DNA of 64,000 nt from Prochlorococcus sp. AG-412-J13. Its GTDB lineage: Bacteria; Cyanobacteriota; Cyanobacteriia; PCC-6307; Cyanobiaceae. How positions within the stretch are numbered: position 1 is the stretch's first letter; each line of letters begins with the position of its first letter. The notes under the pieces are model-generated. The model had not been told where the DNA came from. It did no database searches and saw only the letters and a program-made list of their open reading frames with translations. Below are positions 1 through 9,875 of this stretch, one piece after another. The stretch covers positions 1 to 64,000 of the forward strand of contig QCLE01000010.1 of the NCBI GenBank assembly GCA_003214815.1, in the 5' to 3' direction. Position numbers and translations under genes: made by a program.

Positions 1-128
1 GAGTGGTTTTCTTATATGATGAATTAAAAGAAGATTATGAACGAAAAGGATTTTCTGATAATTCAGAAGAACTTCTCACAAACTATAAAAATGCTTTTAA
101 TATTTTCGAATCAGAATTTGAAATTTAA
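1..128 (+). CDS. C-terminal fragment of an unrecognised protein
   Basis: An open frame enters from the left edge (first complete codon at base 3) and stops with TAA at 126-128. It leaves about 41 residues, beginning VVFLYDELKEDYERKG and ending FESEFEI. The fragment is acidic, probably helical, and has no motif I recognise. Its start lies outside the window, so neither length nor function can be judged. It converges on the minus-strand secreted protein that ends at 142. The frame is real in the sense that it is open to the edge, but a short open frame is weak evidence in AT-rich DNA. Confidence 0.45.
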   Translation, partial: VVFLYDELKEDYERKGFSDNSEELLTNYKNAFNIFESEFEI

Positions 129-141
129 ATTCAATTTCTAA

Positions 142-348
142 TTACCTTTTATATGGTGCTACAGGTATTTCAATTGGTTTTCCTTTTTGGAGATTAGATC
201 TTTTCTCTTGTAAATCTTTTATACATGAGTATACCCTTTTCTCCTTTCTGCAAAATCTTTTTATCTTGTAGTCAGTAAGTGAAAATGATTCATTACTAAA
301 TGAAAAAAAAGCCAATAAGATTAAAGATAAATTTAATCCCAATTTCAT
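142..348 (-). CDS. small exported protein, unknown function
   Basis: A 68-residue protein. It opens with a short basic start (MK) and a hydrophobic stretch of about 15 residues (LGLNLSLILLAFFSFS) followed by NESFS, which looks like a Sec signal peptide cleaved near residue 23. The remaining mature part of about 45 residues is basic, has two cysteines (FCRKEK, YSCIKD) that could form a disulfide, and ends PVAPYKR. No known domain is recognised. It sits 37 nt downstream of the DUF2103 gene on the same strand and may be cotranscribed with it. Periplasmic or lumenal location is inferred from the signal peptide only. Confidence 0.6.
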   Translation of the reverse strand: MKLGLNLSLILLAFFSFSNESFSLTDYKIKRFCRKEKRVYSCIKDLQEKRSNLQKGKPIEIPVAPYKR

Positions 349-385
349 TATTTTCTCTTGAGTATTTTCTTGTTATCTTATTTAA

Positions 386-664
386 CTACTTTTTATTATA
401 AATATCTATAATTTGTTTTAATTCATCTTTACTTAAGTCTGTTGAAATAAAAACTTCTTGGGCTGTTTTACCCTTTCTCGCGATTGCTTTATATCCGTTT
501 ATAGTTTTCACTGACAATCTAATTATTAATTTAGAAGATCTTCCCCTGACCCTTGATATGGCAGCAGGAGTTATTGTTTTGATATTTATATTTAGTGCTA
601 ACTTTTGGAGTATTGGAATTAGACCTTCTATATTCGTACTATGATTTAAAACTAATCTTCCCAA
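386..664 (-). CDS. DUF2103 family protein, predicted metal-binding
   Basis: A 92-residue protein opening MGRLVLNHSTNIEGLIPIL. This matches my recollection of the cyanobacterial DUF2103 family (annotated as a predicted metal-binding protein), whose members begin with the same G-R-L-V-x-N-H-S-T block and end with a short positively charged region. A basic middle segment (SRVRGRSSKLIIRLSVKT) follows, then a region rich in Lys, Asp and Glu. There is no signal peptide, so it should be cytosolic. The biochemical role is unknown. The upstream gene petN is divergent, and the roughly 115-nt gap at 665-779 probably carries promoters for both. Confidence 0.6.
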   Translation of the reverse strand: MGRLVLNHSTNIEGLIPILQKLALNINIKTITPAAISRVRGRSSKLIIRLSVKTINGYKAIARKGKTAQEVFISTDLSKDELKQIIDIYNKK

Positions 665-779
665 TTTTATTTTCTTTTATTCTATTGAGAAAATTTTGTT
701 TCTGAGTAATTAACTTTAGCTTTCAAATGATTAAAAAATTTTGAAGTTCTGTTATATTTATAAAAACGTTTTAATTCTA

Positions 780-881
780 ATGATCTTTCAAATAGGTTGG
801 GCAGCATTGGCTGCAATCTTTACTTTTTCAATTGCTATGGTTGTTTGGGGAAGAAATGGTGATGGATCCATCGATATATGA
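780..881 (+). CDS. petN: cytochrome b6f complex subunit PetN
   Basis: A 33-residue protein. It starts [19 protein letters not shown] and ends with a short polar tail ([11 protein letters not shown]). This is the full length and sequence pattern of PetN (subunit VIII), a one-helix subunit needed for assembly and stability of the cytochrome b6f complex in the thylakoid membrane. The single hydrophobic helix spans about residues 4-24. The ATG lies at 780-782 and the TGA at 879-881. The TGA overlaps the ATG of the next small gene (ATGA at 878-881), so the two are probably translationally coupled. Confidence 0.93.
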
Positions 882-1018
882 TTTCGTTTTTAACTTATGA
901 AGTCTATTTAAGTAAATTTCTTATCTTAACATCTTTCTTTTTACTCATATTCATAACATTTGCTGTAATTTATATATCCTATGTCTCTTGGAAAGATAAA
1001 AAAAGATTAAAAAAATAA
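878..1018 (+). CDS. 46-residue single-pass membrane protein coupled to petN
   Basis: This reading frame starts at an ATG overlapping the petN stop by four bases and ends with TAA at 1016-1018. The product is 46 residues: a polar start ([13 protein letters not shown]), one strongly hydrophobic segment at about residues 14-37, and a very basic tail (WKDKKRLKK). That is the usual make-up of small one-helix thylakoid or plasma-membrane proteins, with the basic tail expected in the cytoplasm. I do not recognise a family. The ATGA overlap suggests translation together with PetN. It converges closely on thf1, whose stop is at 1022. Confidence 0.6.
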
Positions 1019-1021
1019 AAA

Positions 1022-1678
1022 TTATTTTTGTTGCTCTTTTTTCTTATTTTTGATTCTGAGCTCTTCAATTAATTCTTTTGTTTGTTCCATTTTTGATATA
1101 CTGCTTTTATAAATTCCAATATCTTTTTCTGCTTTATTAGCAGATAAGCTTAACTTCTCAAAAATATCAGAGGTCATCTTATTTGTATCTGATTCATTTT
1201 TCTCTTTGAGATCTTGGGAGTTTGAAATTAATATATATATTCCTAAGTTCAAAATCCTTGAAGGATAAAGATTAGAATCGCTTTTTTCTATTAATAATTT
1301 CAAAATATCTTTAGATGTTTTATCCTTGAATTCCTTTTGAGATTTTTGAGATATTTCATTAATTTCCTTCGCTTCAAAATTCGTAGAACTGCATAAAGAT
1401 TCAAAAAGAAGATCCAAATGTTTCTCAGGTTGGTATCCTTTCATTAATTCTTTGAATGTTTCGGTGAGACCAACACAAAAGAGATAATCTTGTGTAAATT
1501 CATTTTGATGGTTTAGAAGATTTAATTCGACTAGCATTTCATCAACTATTCTTTTATATAAACCTGGGATGACATAAGGGAATTTTTCATGAAATAACTT
1601 TTTGCTATCTGAAACAGTCAATTTTTCTTTCAATTTTTTATATGTAAACCTTAATAAGGTTAGCGTATGTTGACTCAA
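1022..1678 (-). CDS. thf1: Psb29/Thf1, photosystem II biogenesis and repair factor
   Basis: A 218-residue helical protein. Residues 21-75 ([14 protein letters not shown], then [16 protein letters not shown] and [18 protein letters not shown]) show the Thf1/Psb29 pattern. Thf1 is a thylakoid-associated factor that binds and stabilises the FtsH protease complex used in photosystem II repair. The C-terminal third is a charged coiled coil ending KKKEQQK, as in the family. Homologues usually begin close to the TVSD motif; the 19-residue extension here leaves an in-frame TTG at 1621 as an alternative start. It is divergent from clpP with only 35 nt between the ATGs, and ftsH lies one gene further on. 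Confidence 0.85.
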   Translation of the reverse strand: MSQHTLTLLRFTYKKLKEKLTVSDSKKLFHEKFPYVIPGLYKRIVDEMLVELNLLNHQNEFTQDYLFCVGLTETFKELMKGYQPEKHLDLLFESLCSSTNFEAKEINEISQKSQKEFKDKTSKDILKLLIEKSDSNLYPSRILNLGIYILISNSQDLKEKNESDTNKMTSDIFEKLSLSANKAEKDIGIYKSSISKMEQTKELIEELRIKNKKKEQQK

Positions 1679-1713
1679 TATCGTTAATATCTAATAAACA
1701 AATAGATATTATT

Positions 1714-2301
1714 ATGATCCCCTTAGTATTAGAAGAATCTGGCGGTAGTGAAAGAGTCTTTGATATTTATTCGAGGCTATTAAGAGAGAGAATAATCTTT
1801 TTGGGAGAACAAGTTACTAGTGAAACTGCTAATAGAATTGTTGCCCAATTATTATTCCTTGAAGCAGAGGACCCAGATAAGGATATTTATATGTACATAA
1901 ATTCGCCAGGCGGATCTGTCTATGATGGATTGGGTATATTTGACACAATGCAACATGTTAAGCCTGACATTCATACTGTTTGTGTAGGTTTAGCAGCTAG
2001 TATGGGTGCATTTTTGCTCGCGGCAGGTACTAAAGGTAAAAGAAGTAGCCTTAGACATTCAAGAATAATGATTCATCAACCACTTGGAGGTGCCAGAGGG
2101 CAAGCAAGTGACATAAGAATTCAAGCAGATGAAATATTATTCTTAAAAGAACGTCTTAATACTGAATTATCAGAAAGAACTGGGAAGGATTATGACACAA
2201 TCAAGGAAGATACAGACAGAGATTTTTATATGTCTCCAAAAGAGGCAGTTGAATACGGATTAATAGATCTCGTATTGGATAAGAAACCAATTAAAGTCTA
2301 A
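1714..2301 (+). CDS. clpP: ATP-dependent Clp protease proteolytic subunit ClpP
   Basis: A 195-residue ClpP. It is the serine-protease core of the Clp machine, which assembles as a tetradecamer and works with ClpC or ClpX chaperones in the cytosol. The catalytic triad is visible: Ser96 in GLAASMGA, His121 in MIHQPLGG, and Asp170 in DTDRDF. The oxyanion region INSPGGSV is also intact. This is the standard length, with a short N-terminus as in cyanobacterial paralogues. Cyanobacteria carry several clpP genes, and I cannot say which numbered paralogue this is. Its stop overlaps the end of the convergent ftsH gene by four bases. Confidence 0.93.
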   Translation: MIPLVLEESGGSERVFDIYSRLLRERIIFLGEQVTSETANRIVAQLLFLEAEDPDKDIYMYINSPGGSVYDGLGIFDTMQHVKPDIHTVCVGLAASMGAFLLAAGTKGKRSSLRHSRIMIHQPLGGARGQASDIRIQADEILFLKERLNTELSERTGKDYDTIKEDTDRDFYMSPKEAVEYGLIDLVLDKKPIKV

Positions 2302-4211
2302 TTTAATAATTGAGGAGTTCTGTCTTTCTCAGGAATTTTAGTAAATTTGGAAAGAATATTTACAAATTCTTCACCATCTAATGTTTCTTTTTCAATTAAT
2401 AGGTCTACTATATTATCCATAGCTTCTCTATTTTTGCTGACTATATCGTAGGTTTCTTTATAACATTCCTTAACCATTACTCTTACACTTTCATCAATTT
2501 GCTTAGAGATTGAATCGGAAACCTCACTTCTTGTCATTAAATCTCTTCCAACAAATACTTCTTGATTTCCACTTTCTAAAGCTATCGGACCTAAATTACT
2601 CATTCCAAATCTTGTAACCATTTGGCGAGCCATAGAAGCGACCTGTTGGAAATCTCCCCCAGCACCTGTTGTTATCTCACCTTTTCCAAAAACAACATCT
2701 TCAGCAGCCCTTCCGCCTAAGGCACCCATTATTCTTGCTTTAAGTTGGGCTCTGCTAACAAGGGTTTGTTCATCGTCTGGAGTAAACCAAGTTAATCCTT
2801 TAGCTTGACCTCTAGGAATAACTGTCACTTTTTGTACAGGATCATGCGCTTTTACTAGTGAACCAATTAGAGCATGGCCAACTTCATGATAAGCAATCAA
2901 TCTTTTACTTCTACCATCTGTTAATGGAGAACCTTCCATTCCTGCGACAATCCTATCTACAGAGTCGTCAATTTCTAAAATGCTGATAGAGTCTTTTCTC
3001 CTTCTGGCAGTTAAAATAGCAGCTTCATTTAATAAATTTGCTAAATCTGCTCCAGTAAAACCTGGTGTTCTTCTCGCAATGCTTTCAAGTGTTAAATCCT
3101 CTTGCAGTTTCTTATTCCTAGAATGAACTTCTAATATTGATAGTCTCCCCTTGATGTCAGGTGCGTCTACAGTTACCTGTCTATCAAATCTGCCAGGTCT
3201 CATGAGAGCTGAGTCTAGAACATCAGGCCTGTTTGTTGCTGCAATTATTATTATGCCACTATTACCTTCGAATCCATCCATTTCGGTAAGTAATTGATTG
3301 AGAGTCTGTTCTCTCTCATCATTACCTCCACCAATACCAGCACCTCTTTGTCTTCCGACAGCATCAATTTCATCAATAAAAATTAAACAAGGACTGTTTT
3401 CCTTAGCTCTTTTGAAAAGATCCCTTACTCTACTAGCACCAACGCCAACAAACATTTCAACAAATTCAGAACCTGATAATGAGAAAAATGGTACACCTGC
3501 TTCACCTGCAATTGCTTTTGCTAAAAGGGTTTTACCAGTACCAGGAGGTCCTACCAATAGAACACCTTTCGGAATCCTTGCACCTACAGAAGTAAATTTT
3601 TCTGGTTTTTTCAGAAAAGTTACAACTTCTTGTAAATCCTGTTTAGCTTCATTAACACCAGCAACGTCATCGAAAACAACTCCTGTTTCAGCTTCCATTG
3701 CAAATCTTGCTTTTGATTTCCCAAATTGCATTGCTTGCCCAGGGCCTCCGGGCATTCCATTTGATCTCCTAGCTAATAAAATTAAACCTCCAATTAAAAT
3801 AGCTGGGAAAAGTAAATTACCCAAAATTCCTAATGCAGGAGGGGCTGTTTTAACTGGATGCACATCAAAACTGATTCCCTCATTTTTTAAGATATTTATA
3901 AGTTCTGGTGTTAAGCCGGGAAGATCTACACGCAACCTTTGAACTTTATTATCTAAATCTGAATCTATTGTCTCTATAACTGCATTCCTACCTCCGTCAA
4001 AAATATCAACTGATGTAACTCTTCCTGAATTAATGTAATCTAAAAATCTTCCATAACTAACTCTTGCTACCGCAGAATTTCTTGGTGCAATAGTGGTACC
4101 ATTTGATTTAAGTGAGTCAACATTGCTAGATGATAAAAATTGGTAGGAAAGCGCTATTACTAAAAGTATAGGTAAAGACCATAAAATTAATGTTTTAAAT
4201 TTCTGATTCAT
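2298..4211 (-). CDS. ftsH: ATP-dependent zinc metalloprotease FtsH
   Basis: A 637-residue FtsH. Two N-terminal transmembrane segments (about 8-25 and 126-147) flank an extracytoplasmic domain. The AAA module follows, with Walker A GPPGTGKT (221-228), Walker B LIFIDEID (276-283) and the second region of homology around [20 protein letters not shown]. The M41 peptidase domain has the zinc site HEVGH at 442-446. Membrane-anchored FtsH hexamers degrade damaged photosystem II D1 and other membrane proteins. In cyanobacteria the complexes associate with Thf1, encoded one gene away. Cyanobacteria have several FtsH paralogues, and the exact one is not assigned here. Confidence 0.95.
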   Translation of the reverse strand: MNQKFKTLILWSLPILLVIALSYQFLSSSNVDSLKSNGTTIAPRNSAVARVSYGRFLDYINSGRVTSVDIFDGGRNAVIETIDSDLDNKVQRLRVDLPGLTPELINILKNEGISFDVHPVKTAPPALGILGNLLFPAILIGGLILLARRSNGMPGGPGQAMQFGKSKARFAMEAETGVVFDDVAGVNEAKQDLQEVVTFLKKPEKFTSVGARIPKGVLLVGPPGTGKTLLAKAIAGEAGVPFFSLSGSEFVEMFVGVGASRVRDLFKRAKENSPCLIFIDEIDAVGRQRGAGIGGGNDEREQTLNQLLTEMDGFEGNSGIIIIAATNRPDVLDSALMRPGRFDRQVTVDAPDIKGRLSILEVHSRNKKLQEDLTLESIARRTPGFTGADLANLLNEAAILTARRRKDSISILEIDDSVDRIVAGMEGSPLTDGRSKRLIAYHEVGHALIGSLVKAHDPVQKVTVIPRGQAKGLTWFTPDDEQTLVSRAQLKARIMGALGGRAAEDVVFGKGEITTGAGGDFQQVASMARQMVTRFGMSNLGPIALESGNQEVFVGRDLMTRSEVSDSISKQIDESVRVMVKECYKETYDIVSKNREAMDNIVDLLIEKETLDGEEFVNILSKFTKIPEKDRTPQLLN

Positions 4212-4318
4212 TAATTTGTAGAAAGTTAATTCTTGGATTCTAGAATGAATCAGTTCATTTCGTTGATATTTTCTCTATCTTTATGCTTATATTAGTTTTA
4301 GATGTATTCAATTAATAA

Positions 4319-4528
4319 ATGATATTTGAGATTAAAGATAAAGTTAAGTTGATTGCACCGGTCTCTTACTTAAAGACTTCAGATAATATGCCGATGTTAA
4401 GACCACCTGAGCTAGTTGCAATAGATGAAATTGGAGAAATCTTATCAATTAAATCTCCAGATATCGTTGAAGTAAAGTTTAGAAGAGGTTCGTTTTTAAT
4501 AGATATTGATAAGATCGAGAAAATTTAA
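4319..4528 (+). CDS. sipA: SipA/DUF3148 regulatory protein
   Basis: A 69-residue beta-rich protein. It contains VSYLKTSDNMPMLRPPELV followed by EIGEILSIKSPDIVEVKFRRGSFLID. This is the DUF3148 pattern of SipA, a small protein that in Synechococcus elongatus binds the NblS histidine kinase and affects signalling to RpaB and RpaA-type regulators under light and nutrient stress. The length fits the family (about 70-80 residues). The gene stands alone, convergent with the downstream M16 peptidase (stop at 4528 against 4530). Identification rests on the recalled MPMLRPP motif; action on NblS in this organism is inferred. Confidence 0.75.
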   Translation: MIFEIKDKVKLIAPVSYLKTSDNMPMLRPPELVAIDEIGEILSIKSPDIVEVKFRRGSFLIDIDKIEKI

Positions 4529-4529
4529 C

Positions 4530-5747
4530 TCAAAAGTTTTTCTTCCACCTTTTAGAAATTTCTAAACATATTTTTTTATTGCCAGAAATACTCAGAAAAG
4601 GTTTTGAAAAAAACTTATTAGTTAATTTAAGAATATCTAAAGAGGATATTCCATCTATAAGTGAATTTAAATCTAGCCCAGAAATTGGAGTTATACCATA
4701 ACTAATTAATTGTATCTTTCTCTGTAAAATTTCATCTAGTGATTGATTTCCCAAAAGAAAAGAACCTTTTAGTTTTTCTTTAGCTAAAAATATTTCAGAA
4801 TCAATCAAGGGATTTAAAAGTAAATCTTTCCATAATGAAGATAAAAGTTCAAAAGCAAAAAGGGCTTTTTTATTGGATACTGATAAATAAACTAAAAATG
4901 GTGCATTGGCACTCCTAACAGGATAATAAACACCTAAATCGTAAGTGATGCCATTTTTTTCTCTAAAAAGTTTGAATAAAGCAGCGCTCATTCCATAAGA
5001 TAAATATGACTCCAAAACCTTTAGAGGCAAATATTCACTGCTTCTACGAGAGCAAGTTTGGTTACCCATCATTATAATTGTTTGATTTGAATCATTATTA
5101 TTGAAATCAAATCTATCGATAGGACTTAAATCATGATTTATAGGTCTTGATTTTTCTTTAAGGATTTTTTTTTCTAATGTTCCTGTACTTACCCCATTTA
5201 TTTCTGAATTATTAGAAATTAAATACTTTTCTCTACTTTTGAAATTTTTAAACTCACGCAAAACATCTTTATAGGTAATTTTTGAGACATCATTTGGATT
5301 GCCATTTGTATTGAATGCGTAAGGATGATTTGAGTAAACAATTTTTCTCCATTTTTCAAAACAGATATTGAATGGATTCTCTTTATCTTTTTTTATAAAA
5401 TCAATAGAAGATTTTTTTACTTTTTGAAATTCAATTTCCGATAGAGTTGGCTTATTAATTATTGAATCTAATAAGGGTAATAATTTTCTGAAATGTTCAT
5501 TTAGGGATTTAATGCTTATTGAAATACCATCTTCAAATACTTCTTGATTTAATTCTGCTCCATAGGACTCAATATACTCAGAAAGAGTGAAATTATCAAA
5601 ACCTTCACATCCTCTGGTTAGTAATGAACAAAGGATCTTGTTTACACCTTTTTTGCAGGTACCATCCATATCACTCCCTCCTTTAATCCATATTGAGGCA
5701 ATTGAAAAATTTCTTTTTTTATTATTTAAAAAATATCTTTTTAACAT
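4530..5747 (-). CDS. M16 peptidase-like protein lacking the zinc site
   Basis: A 405-residue M16-family (pitrilysin/processing peptidase) homologue. The N-terminal region aligns with the family (SIASIWIKGGSDMDGTCKKGVNKILCSLLTRGCEGF), but the zinc motif HxxEH is absent: where the family has AHFLEH, this protein has NKILCSLL. C-terminal landmarks are present, including YLPLKVLESYLSYGMSAALFKLFREKNGITYDLGVYY. Such inactive subunits commonly pair with an active M16 protein, as in bacterial two-subunit peptidases and mitochondrial MPP. The catalytic partner is immediately upstream and overlaps it by 7 nt, which supports a heterodimer. The substrate is unknown. Confidence 0.82.
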   Translation of the reverse strand: MLKRYFLNNKKRNFSIASIWIKGGSDMDGTCKKGVNKILCSLLTRGCEGFDNFTLSEYIESYGAELNQEVFEDGISISIKSLNEHFRKLLPLLDSIINKPTLSEIEFQKVKKSSIDFIKKDKENPFNICFEKWRKIVYSNHPYAFNTNGNPNDVSKITYKDVLREFKNFKSREKYLISNNSEINGVSTGTLEKKILKEKSRPINHDLSPIDRFDFNNNDSNQTIIMMGNQTCSRRSSEYLPLKVLESYLSYGMSAALFKLFREKNGITYDLGVYYPVRSANAPFLVYLSVSNKKALFAFELLSSLWKDLLLNPLIDSEIFLAKEKLKGSFLLGNQSLDEILQRKIQLISYGITPISGLDLNSLIDGISSLDILKLTNKFFSKPFLSISGNKKICLEISKRWKKNF

Positions 5748-7009
5748 TTACTAGGGGAGGCAATTAAAGTGAACTTATCAACACCTATATATTTTGTGAT
5801 CTCTTTGAAGTTTTCCAAGTCATTCCAGTATTTTAAATGACTTTCTAAATTATTGATTGAAGATTTTCTTCCCCAAAGCAGTTCATTTCCAAAGAATCCA
5901 GAAAGCTGTGTGGATGTCTCCAAATTAAAGATATAGTTACTTTTAACAATATTTATAGCTTTATTTATTTCATCTAAAGTTAAGGCTTTAAAATTTGAGA
6001 TTTCAACTATAATTTTATTAATTAGCTTTTCTACTAAATAAATATCTTTTTCTTCACAACTTGCTTCCACTATAAATAATCCGCCTAATTCTCCGGCGTT
6101 TACATCTACATATACTGATTCAACAAGATTACTATCTTCTCTTAGAATTTTCACTAATCTGCTGTTTCTTCCTACAGAAAGTATTGATGCTAATATCTCT
6201 AGTCCAATAATATTTTTTTGATCATTGAGGTTTGGGATAAACCAGGCCATAAATATTCTTGAAAACTCTAAATTACTAAACTTAATTAACTCTCTACCAT
6301 TCCTAATTTTTAAAGAAGGTTTATTTTCTTTTAGATTTATTAAATTTGAATCTCTATAAATTTGAGTTTTATTTATCTCAGATAGATCACTTTTTTCAAA
6401 AATTTTATAAATATCTCCAGAGAGATTCCCTGCAATTGCTATACAAATTTTTTCGGTAGTATAGTGTTTTCTATGAAATCTCTTAAGATCATTTATCTCC
6501 AATTTTTTAATACTCTGTTCAGTTCCCAGAATCGAATTTGCATAATTAGGACTTAGCCAAACCCTTTTCAAAAAGTAATTAAATAATCTTTCTTCAGGCT
6601 GATCATTTTGTTGTTTTATTTCATCAATAACTACTCCTTTTTCTTTTATAAATTCATCAGGATTAAAATTTGGAGAAACGACAATATTTGTCAAAAGATC
6701 AAGTGATTCTTTAAAGTTAGTTGGTGGAACAAGTACGTGGTAATGTACATCATCGTAACCTGTTGAAGCGTTGCTTAAGCCGCCAAGTGATTCAATTTTT
6801 TGATCAAATTCACCTGGCATTATTTTTTTAGATCCTTTAAAAATCATATGCTCTAGAAAATGAGCAGTCCCGTTTTTATCAACCTCCTCAAATGAAGAAC
6901 CTGCTTTGCACCAAATATCAATGCTCATAAGCGGTAATTCTTTATTATCCACGAACACACATTTAGTTTTGCTTGAATGAGTATAATAGTTAATGTCTCC
7001 TACATTCAT
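5741..7009 (-). CDS. M16-family zinc metallopeptidase, catalytic subunit
   Basis: A 422-residue M16B peptidase. The inverted zinc motif HFLEH is at 50-54, and the third ligand is probably Glu130 in EKGVVIDEIKQ. The DDVHYHV and family-typical C-terminal segments (ILSVGRNSRLVKILREDSNLV) are present. There is no evident signal peptide, so it may be cytosolic. Cyanobacterial M16 proteins are often called processing-protease or PqqL-like, but the substrate cannot be read from sequence. The downstream gene, an M16 paralogue without the zinc motif, overlaps by 7 nt and is its likely partner. It is divergent from pcyA with a gap of about 41 nt. Confidence 0.88.
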   Translation of the reverse strand: MNVGDINYYTHSSKTKCVFVDNKELPLMSIDIWCKAGSSFEEVDKNGTAHFLEHMIFKGSKKIMPGEFDQKIESLGGLSNASTGYDDVHYHVLVPPTNFKESLDLLTNIVVSPNFNPDEFIKEKGVVIDEIKQQNDQPEERLFNYFLKRVWLSPNYANSILGTEQSIKKLEINDLKRFHRKHYTTEKICIAIAGNLSGDIYKIFEKSDLSEINKTQIYRDSNLINLKENKPSLKIRNGRELIKFSNLEFSRIFMAWFIPNLNDQKNIIGLEILASILSVGRNSRLVKILREDSNLVESVYVDVNAGELGGLFIVEASCEEKDIYLVEKLINKIIVEISNFKALTLDEINKAINIVKSNYIFNLETSTQLSGFFGNELLWGRKSSINNLESHLKYWNDLENFKEITKYIGVDKFTLIASPSKC

Positions 7010-7026
7010 TTAAAGCCTCTCTTTAA

Positions 7027-7775
<749 letters not shown>

Positions 7776-7776
<1 letters not shown>

Positions 7777-8690
7777 TGAAATTAAAAACATTAAAAAATT
7801 TTTTTATTTATTTATTATTATTTACACCATTATCTCTTGGGATTATTTCCTGTTCTGGTAATAATAAATCTAGTTCAAAAATGAATGAGGAAATAACTGC
7901 AGATTTTATCCCGCCTATTACAGCTGTTGCCGCATTAGGTCAACTTTCTCCTTCAGGAGAAATTAGGCAATTGGCAGCTCCGATAAGTCAGTTTGGATCT
8001 TCCCCTCGAATTGTTGAAATTCTAATCAATGAAGGAGATTTTGTAAAAAAAGGTGATATTCTCGCAATTTTTGAAAATGGAGAAAAGTTAATTTCTGACC
8101 TTGAAAGAAATGAAAATCTAATTAATACTATCAACGATAAAATTGCCCTAAAGAAAGATCAAATTCAAAGGTATGAGTTAGCTTTGAGCAAAGATGCATA
8201 CTCTTTTGTAGAGTTTTCGCAGAGAAAAGATGAATTATTGGAGTTGCAAAAGCAGAAAATAAACCTTATCGGACATCAAAAAAATATTAAGATAGATCTA
8301 TTTAATTCAAAACTAAGGAGTCCAATTGATGGCTTTATCCTTGGAATTAATACTAGAGTTGGTGAAAGGCCAAAAAATGAAGGCATCTTGGATATTGGTT
8401 CTAGCCAAAAAATGGAAGCTTTGATAGAGGTTTATGAATCTGATATCGATAGAGTCTTTATCTCTCAGAATGTCGAATTGAGTAGTGAGAATGGCGGTTT
8501 CCAAAAAAATCTTAAAGGAAAGGTAATTAGGATAAGTCCTCAGGTAAAACAAAGAAAGGTTTTATCCACTGACCCAACAGGAGATGCTGATTCGCGAATT
8601 ATAGAGGTACTGGTAAAACTAGATCAAGATTCTATAGATATAGTGCAAAATTATGCAGGAATGAAAGTGATAGCAAAATTTATTCCCTAA
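7776..8690 (+). CDS. DevB-type ABC exporter membrane fusion lipoprotein
   Basis: A 304-residue periplasmic adaptor of the HlyD/DevB family. The N-terminus is a lipoprotein-type signal (LLLFTPLSLGIISCSG, with lipid-modifiable Cys near residue 26). A biotinyl-lipoyl-like half (GSSPRIVEILINEGDFVKKGDILAIFEN), a short coiled-coil hairpin (SDLERNENLINTINDKI... ELQKQKINL), the second half (KLRSPIDGFILGI) and a beta-barrel complete the fold. With the next two genes it forms a DevBCA-like exporter linking the inner membrane to the outer membrane. In filamentous cyanobacteria DevBCA exports glycolipids; the cargo here is unknown. It starts on the last base of pcyA. Confidence 0.83.
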
Positions 8691-9862
8691 TGAGTTTTTC
8701 TTTTTTAAAATTTAGAAAAATACCATTAGCTTGGTTGTTATTAACTAGGCAACCATTAAGGCTTGCAGTAGCCATAGCTGGAATCAGTTTCGCAGGGATA
8801 TTGATGTTTATGCAATTAGGTTTCAGAGATGGTTTATTTGACACGAGCGTAACTATTCATAAACTTTTAGATGCTGATCTTGTTTTGATAAGTCCCAGAT
8901 CAAAAAGTTCTATAAGCATGAGTGGATTCCCAAAAAGAAGGTTGATTCAAACTCTTGCACTAGATGCTGTTGAAAAAACTGCTCCCGTAAATCTAAATTA
9001 TTTACTTTGGAGAAATCCCGAAAATCTAAAAACTAGATCGATACTTGCATTAGGTTTTAATCCATCCGATTCACTTCTTTTAGATGATGGATTCTCAAAG
9101 AAAGCTTATAAATTGAGAAATCCATCAAGAGTTCTTTTTGACAAACTTTCTAGACCTGAATTTGGACCAATTGAAGAATGGTTTTTATCAGAGAAAAAAG
9201 TTGAGACTGAGGTTGCTGGGAAAAGAGTAATTGTTGAAGGACTTGTTGAGTTGGGACCATCTTTTGGTGCAGATGGCAATTTGATAACTAGCCGAGAAAC
9301 CTTCTTAAGACTTTTTCCCGCAAATCCTCCTGGAAGTATAGAAATTGGTTTGGTAAAGCTAAAAAAAGGATCTGATCCTGAATTTATTTCAACAATATTA
9401 AATAAGTCTCTTCCCAATGATGTTAGAATTCTTACAAAAAAACAATTTATAGAATTTGAGAAGAATTATTGGAAAAATAGTACTGCAATAGGTTTTATAT
9501 TTAGTTTGGGAGCTTTGATGGGTTTTGTTGTAGGGTGTGTGGTAGTTTATCAAATTCTCTATAGTGACGTTACAGACCACCTCCCAGAGTATGCTACTTT
9601 ATTGGCGATGGGTTATAGACTTAAGTCTCTTTTCTTTGTAGTTGCAAGAGAGGGGATTTTATTGGCATTTTTTGGTTATTTACCTGCGTATTTCTCTGGT
9701 CAACTACTTTACTCAGTCATAAGGAGTTCCACTAAACTCCCAATAATAATGGATGCAGATAAAACTATTTTAATTTTCGTATTAGTTTTAGTAATGTGTA
9801 TGGGTTCCGCTGCTGTCGCGATGCGTAAATTAGTTGACGCTGATCCTGCCGAAATTTTTTAA
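8690..9862 (+). CDS. DevC-type ABC exporter permease
   Basis: A 390-residue MacB/FtsX-like permease in the DevC family. It has one N-terminal transmembrane segment (about 25-45, LAVAIAGISFAGILMFMQLGF), a large periplasmic domain, and three C-terminal segments (about 265-290, 318-340 and 360-380). The motif FRDGLFDTSVTIHKLLDADLVLISPRS is characteristic of DevC. It begins on the last base of the devB-like stop (TAATG) and is followed after 13 nt by the ATPase gene. Inner-membrane location and partnership with its neighbours are clear from family and context; the transported substrate is not. Confidence 0.85.
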   Translation: MSFSFLKFRKIPLAWLLLTRQPLRLAVAIAGISFAGILMFMQLGFRDGLFDTSVTIHKLLDADLVLISPRSKSSISMSGFPKRRLIQTLALDAVEKTAPVNLNYLLWRNPENLKTRSILALGFNPSDSLLLDDGFSKKAYKLRNPSRVLFDKLSRPEFGPIEEWFLSEKKVETEVAGKRVIVEGLVELGPSFGADGNLITSRETFLRLFPANPPGSIEIGLVKLKKGSDPEFISTILNKSLPNDVRILTKKQFIEFEKNYWKNSTAIGFIFSLGALMGFVVGCVVVYQILYSDVTDHLPEYATLLAMGYRLKSLFFVVAREGILLAFFGYLPAYFSGQLLYSVIRSSTKLPIIMDADKTILIFVLVLVMCMGSAAVAMRKLVDADPAEIF

Positions 9863-9875
9863 CAATTAAATATAA

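Noticed and set aside
3298-3942. Long open frame (about 214 codons) on the plus strand antisense to ftsH
   Set aside because: It follows the codon pattern of the conserved ftsH gene on the other strand, and its translation is Ser/Pro-rich with no family resemblance.
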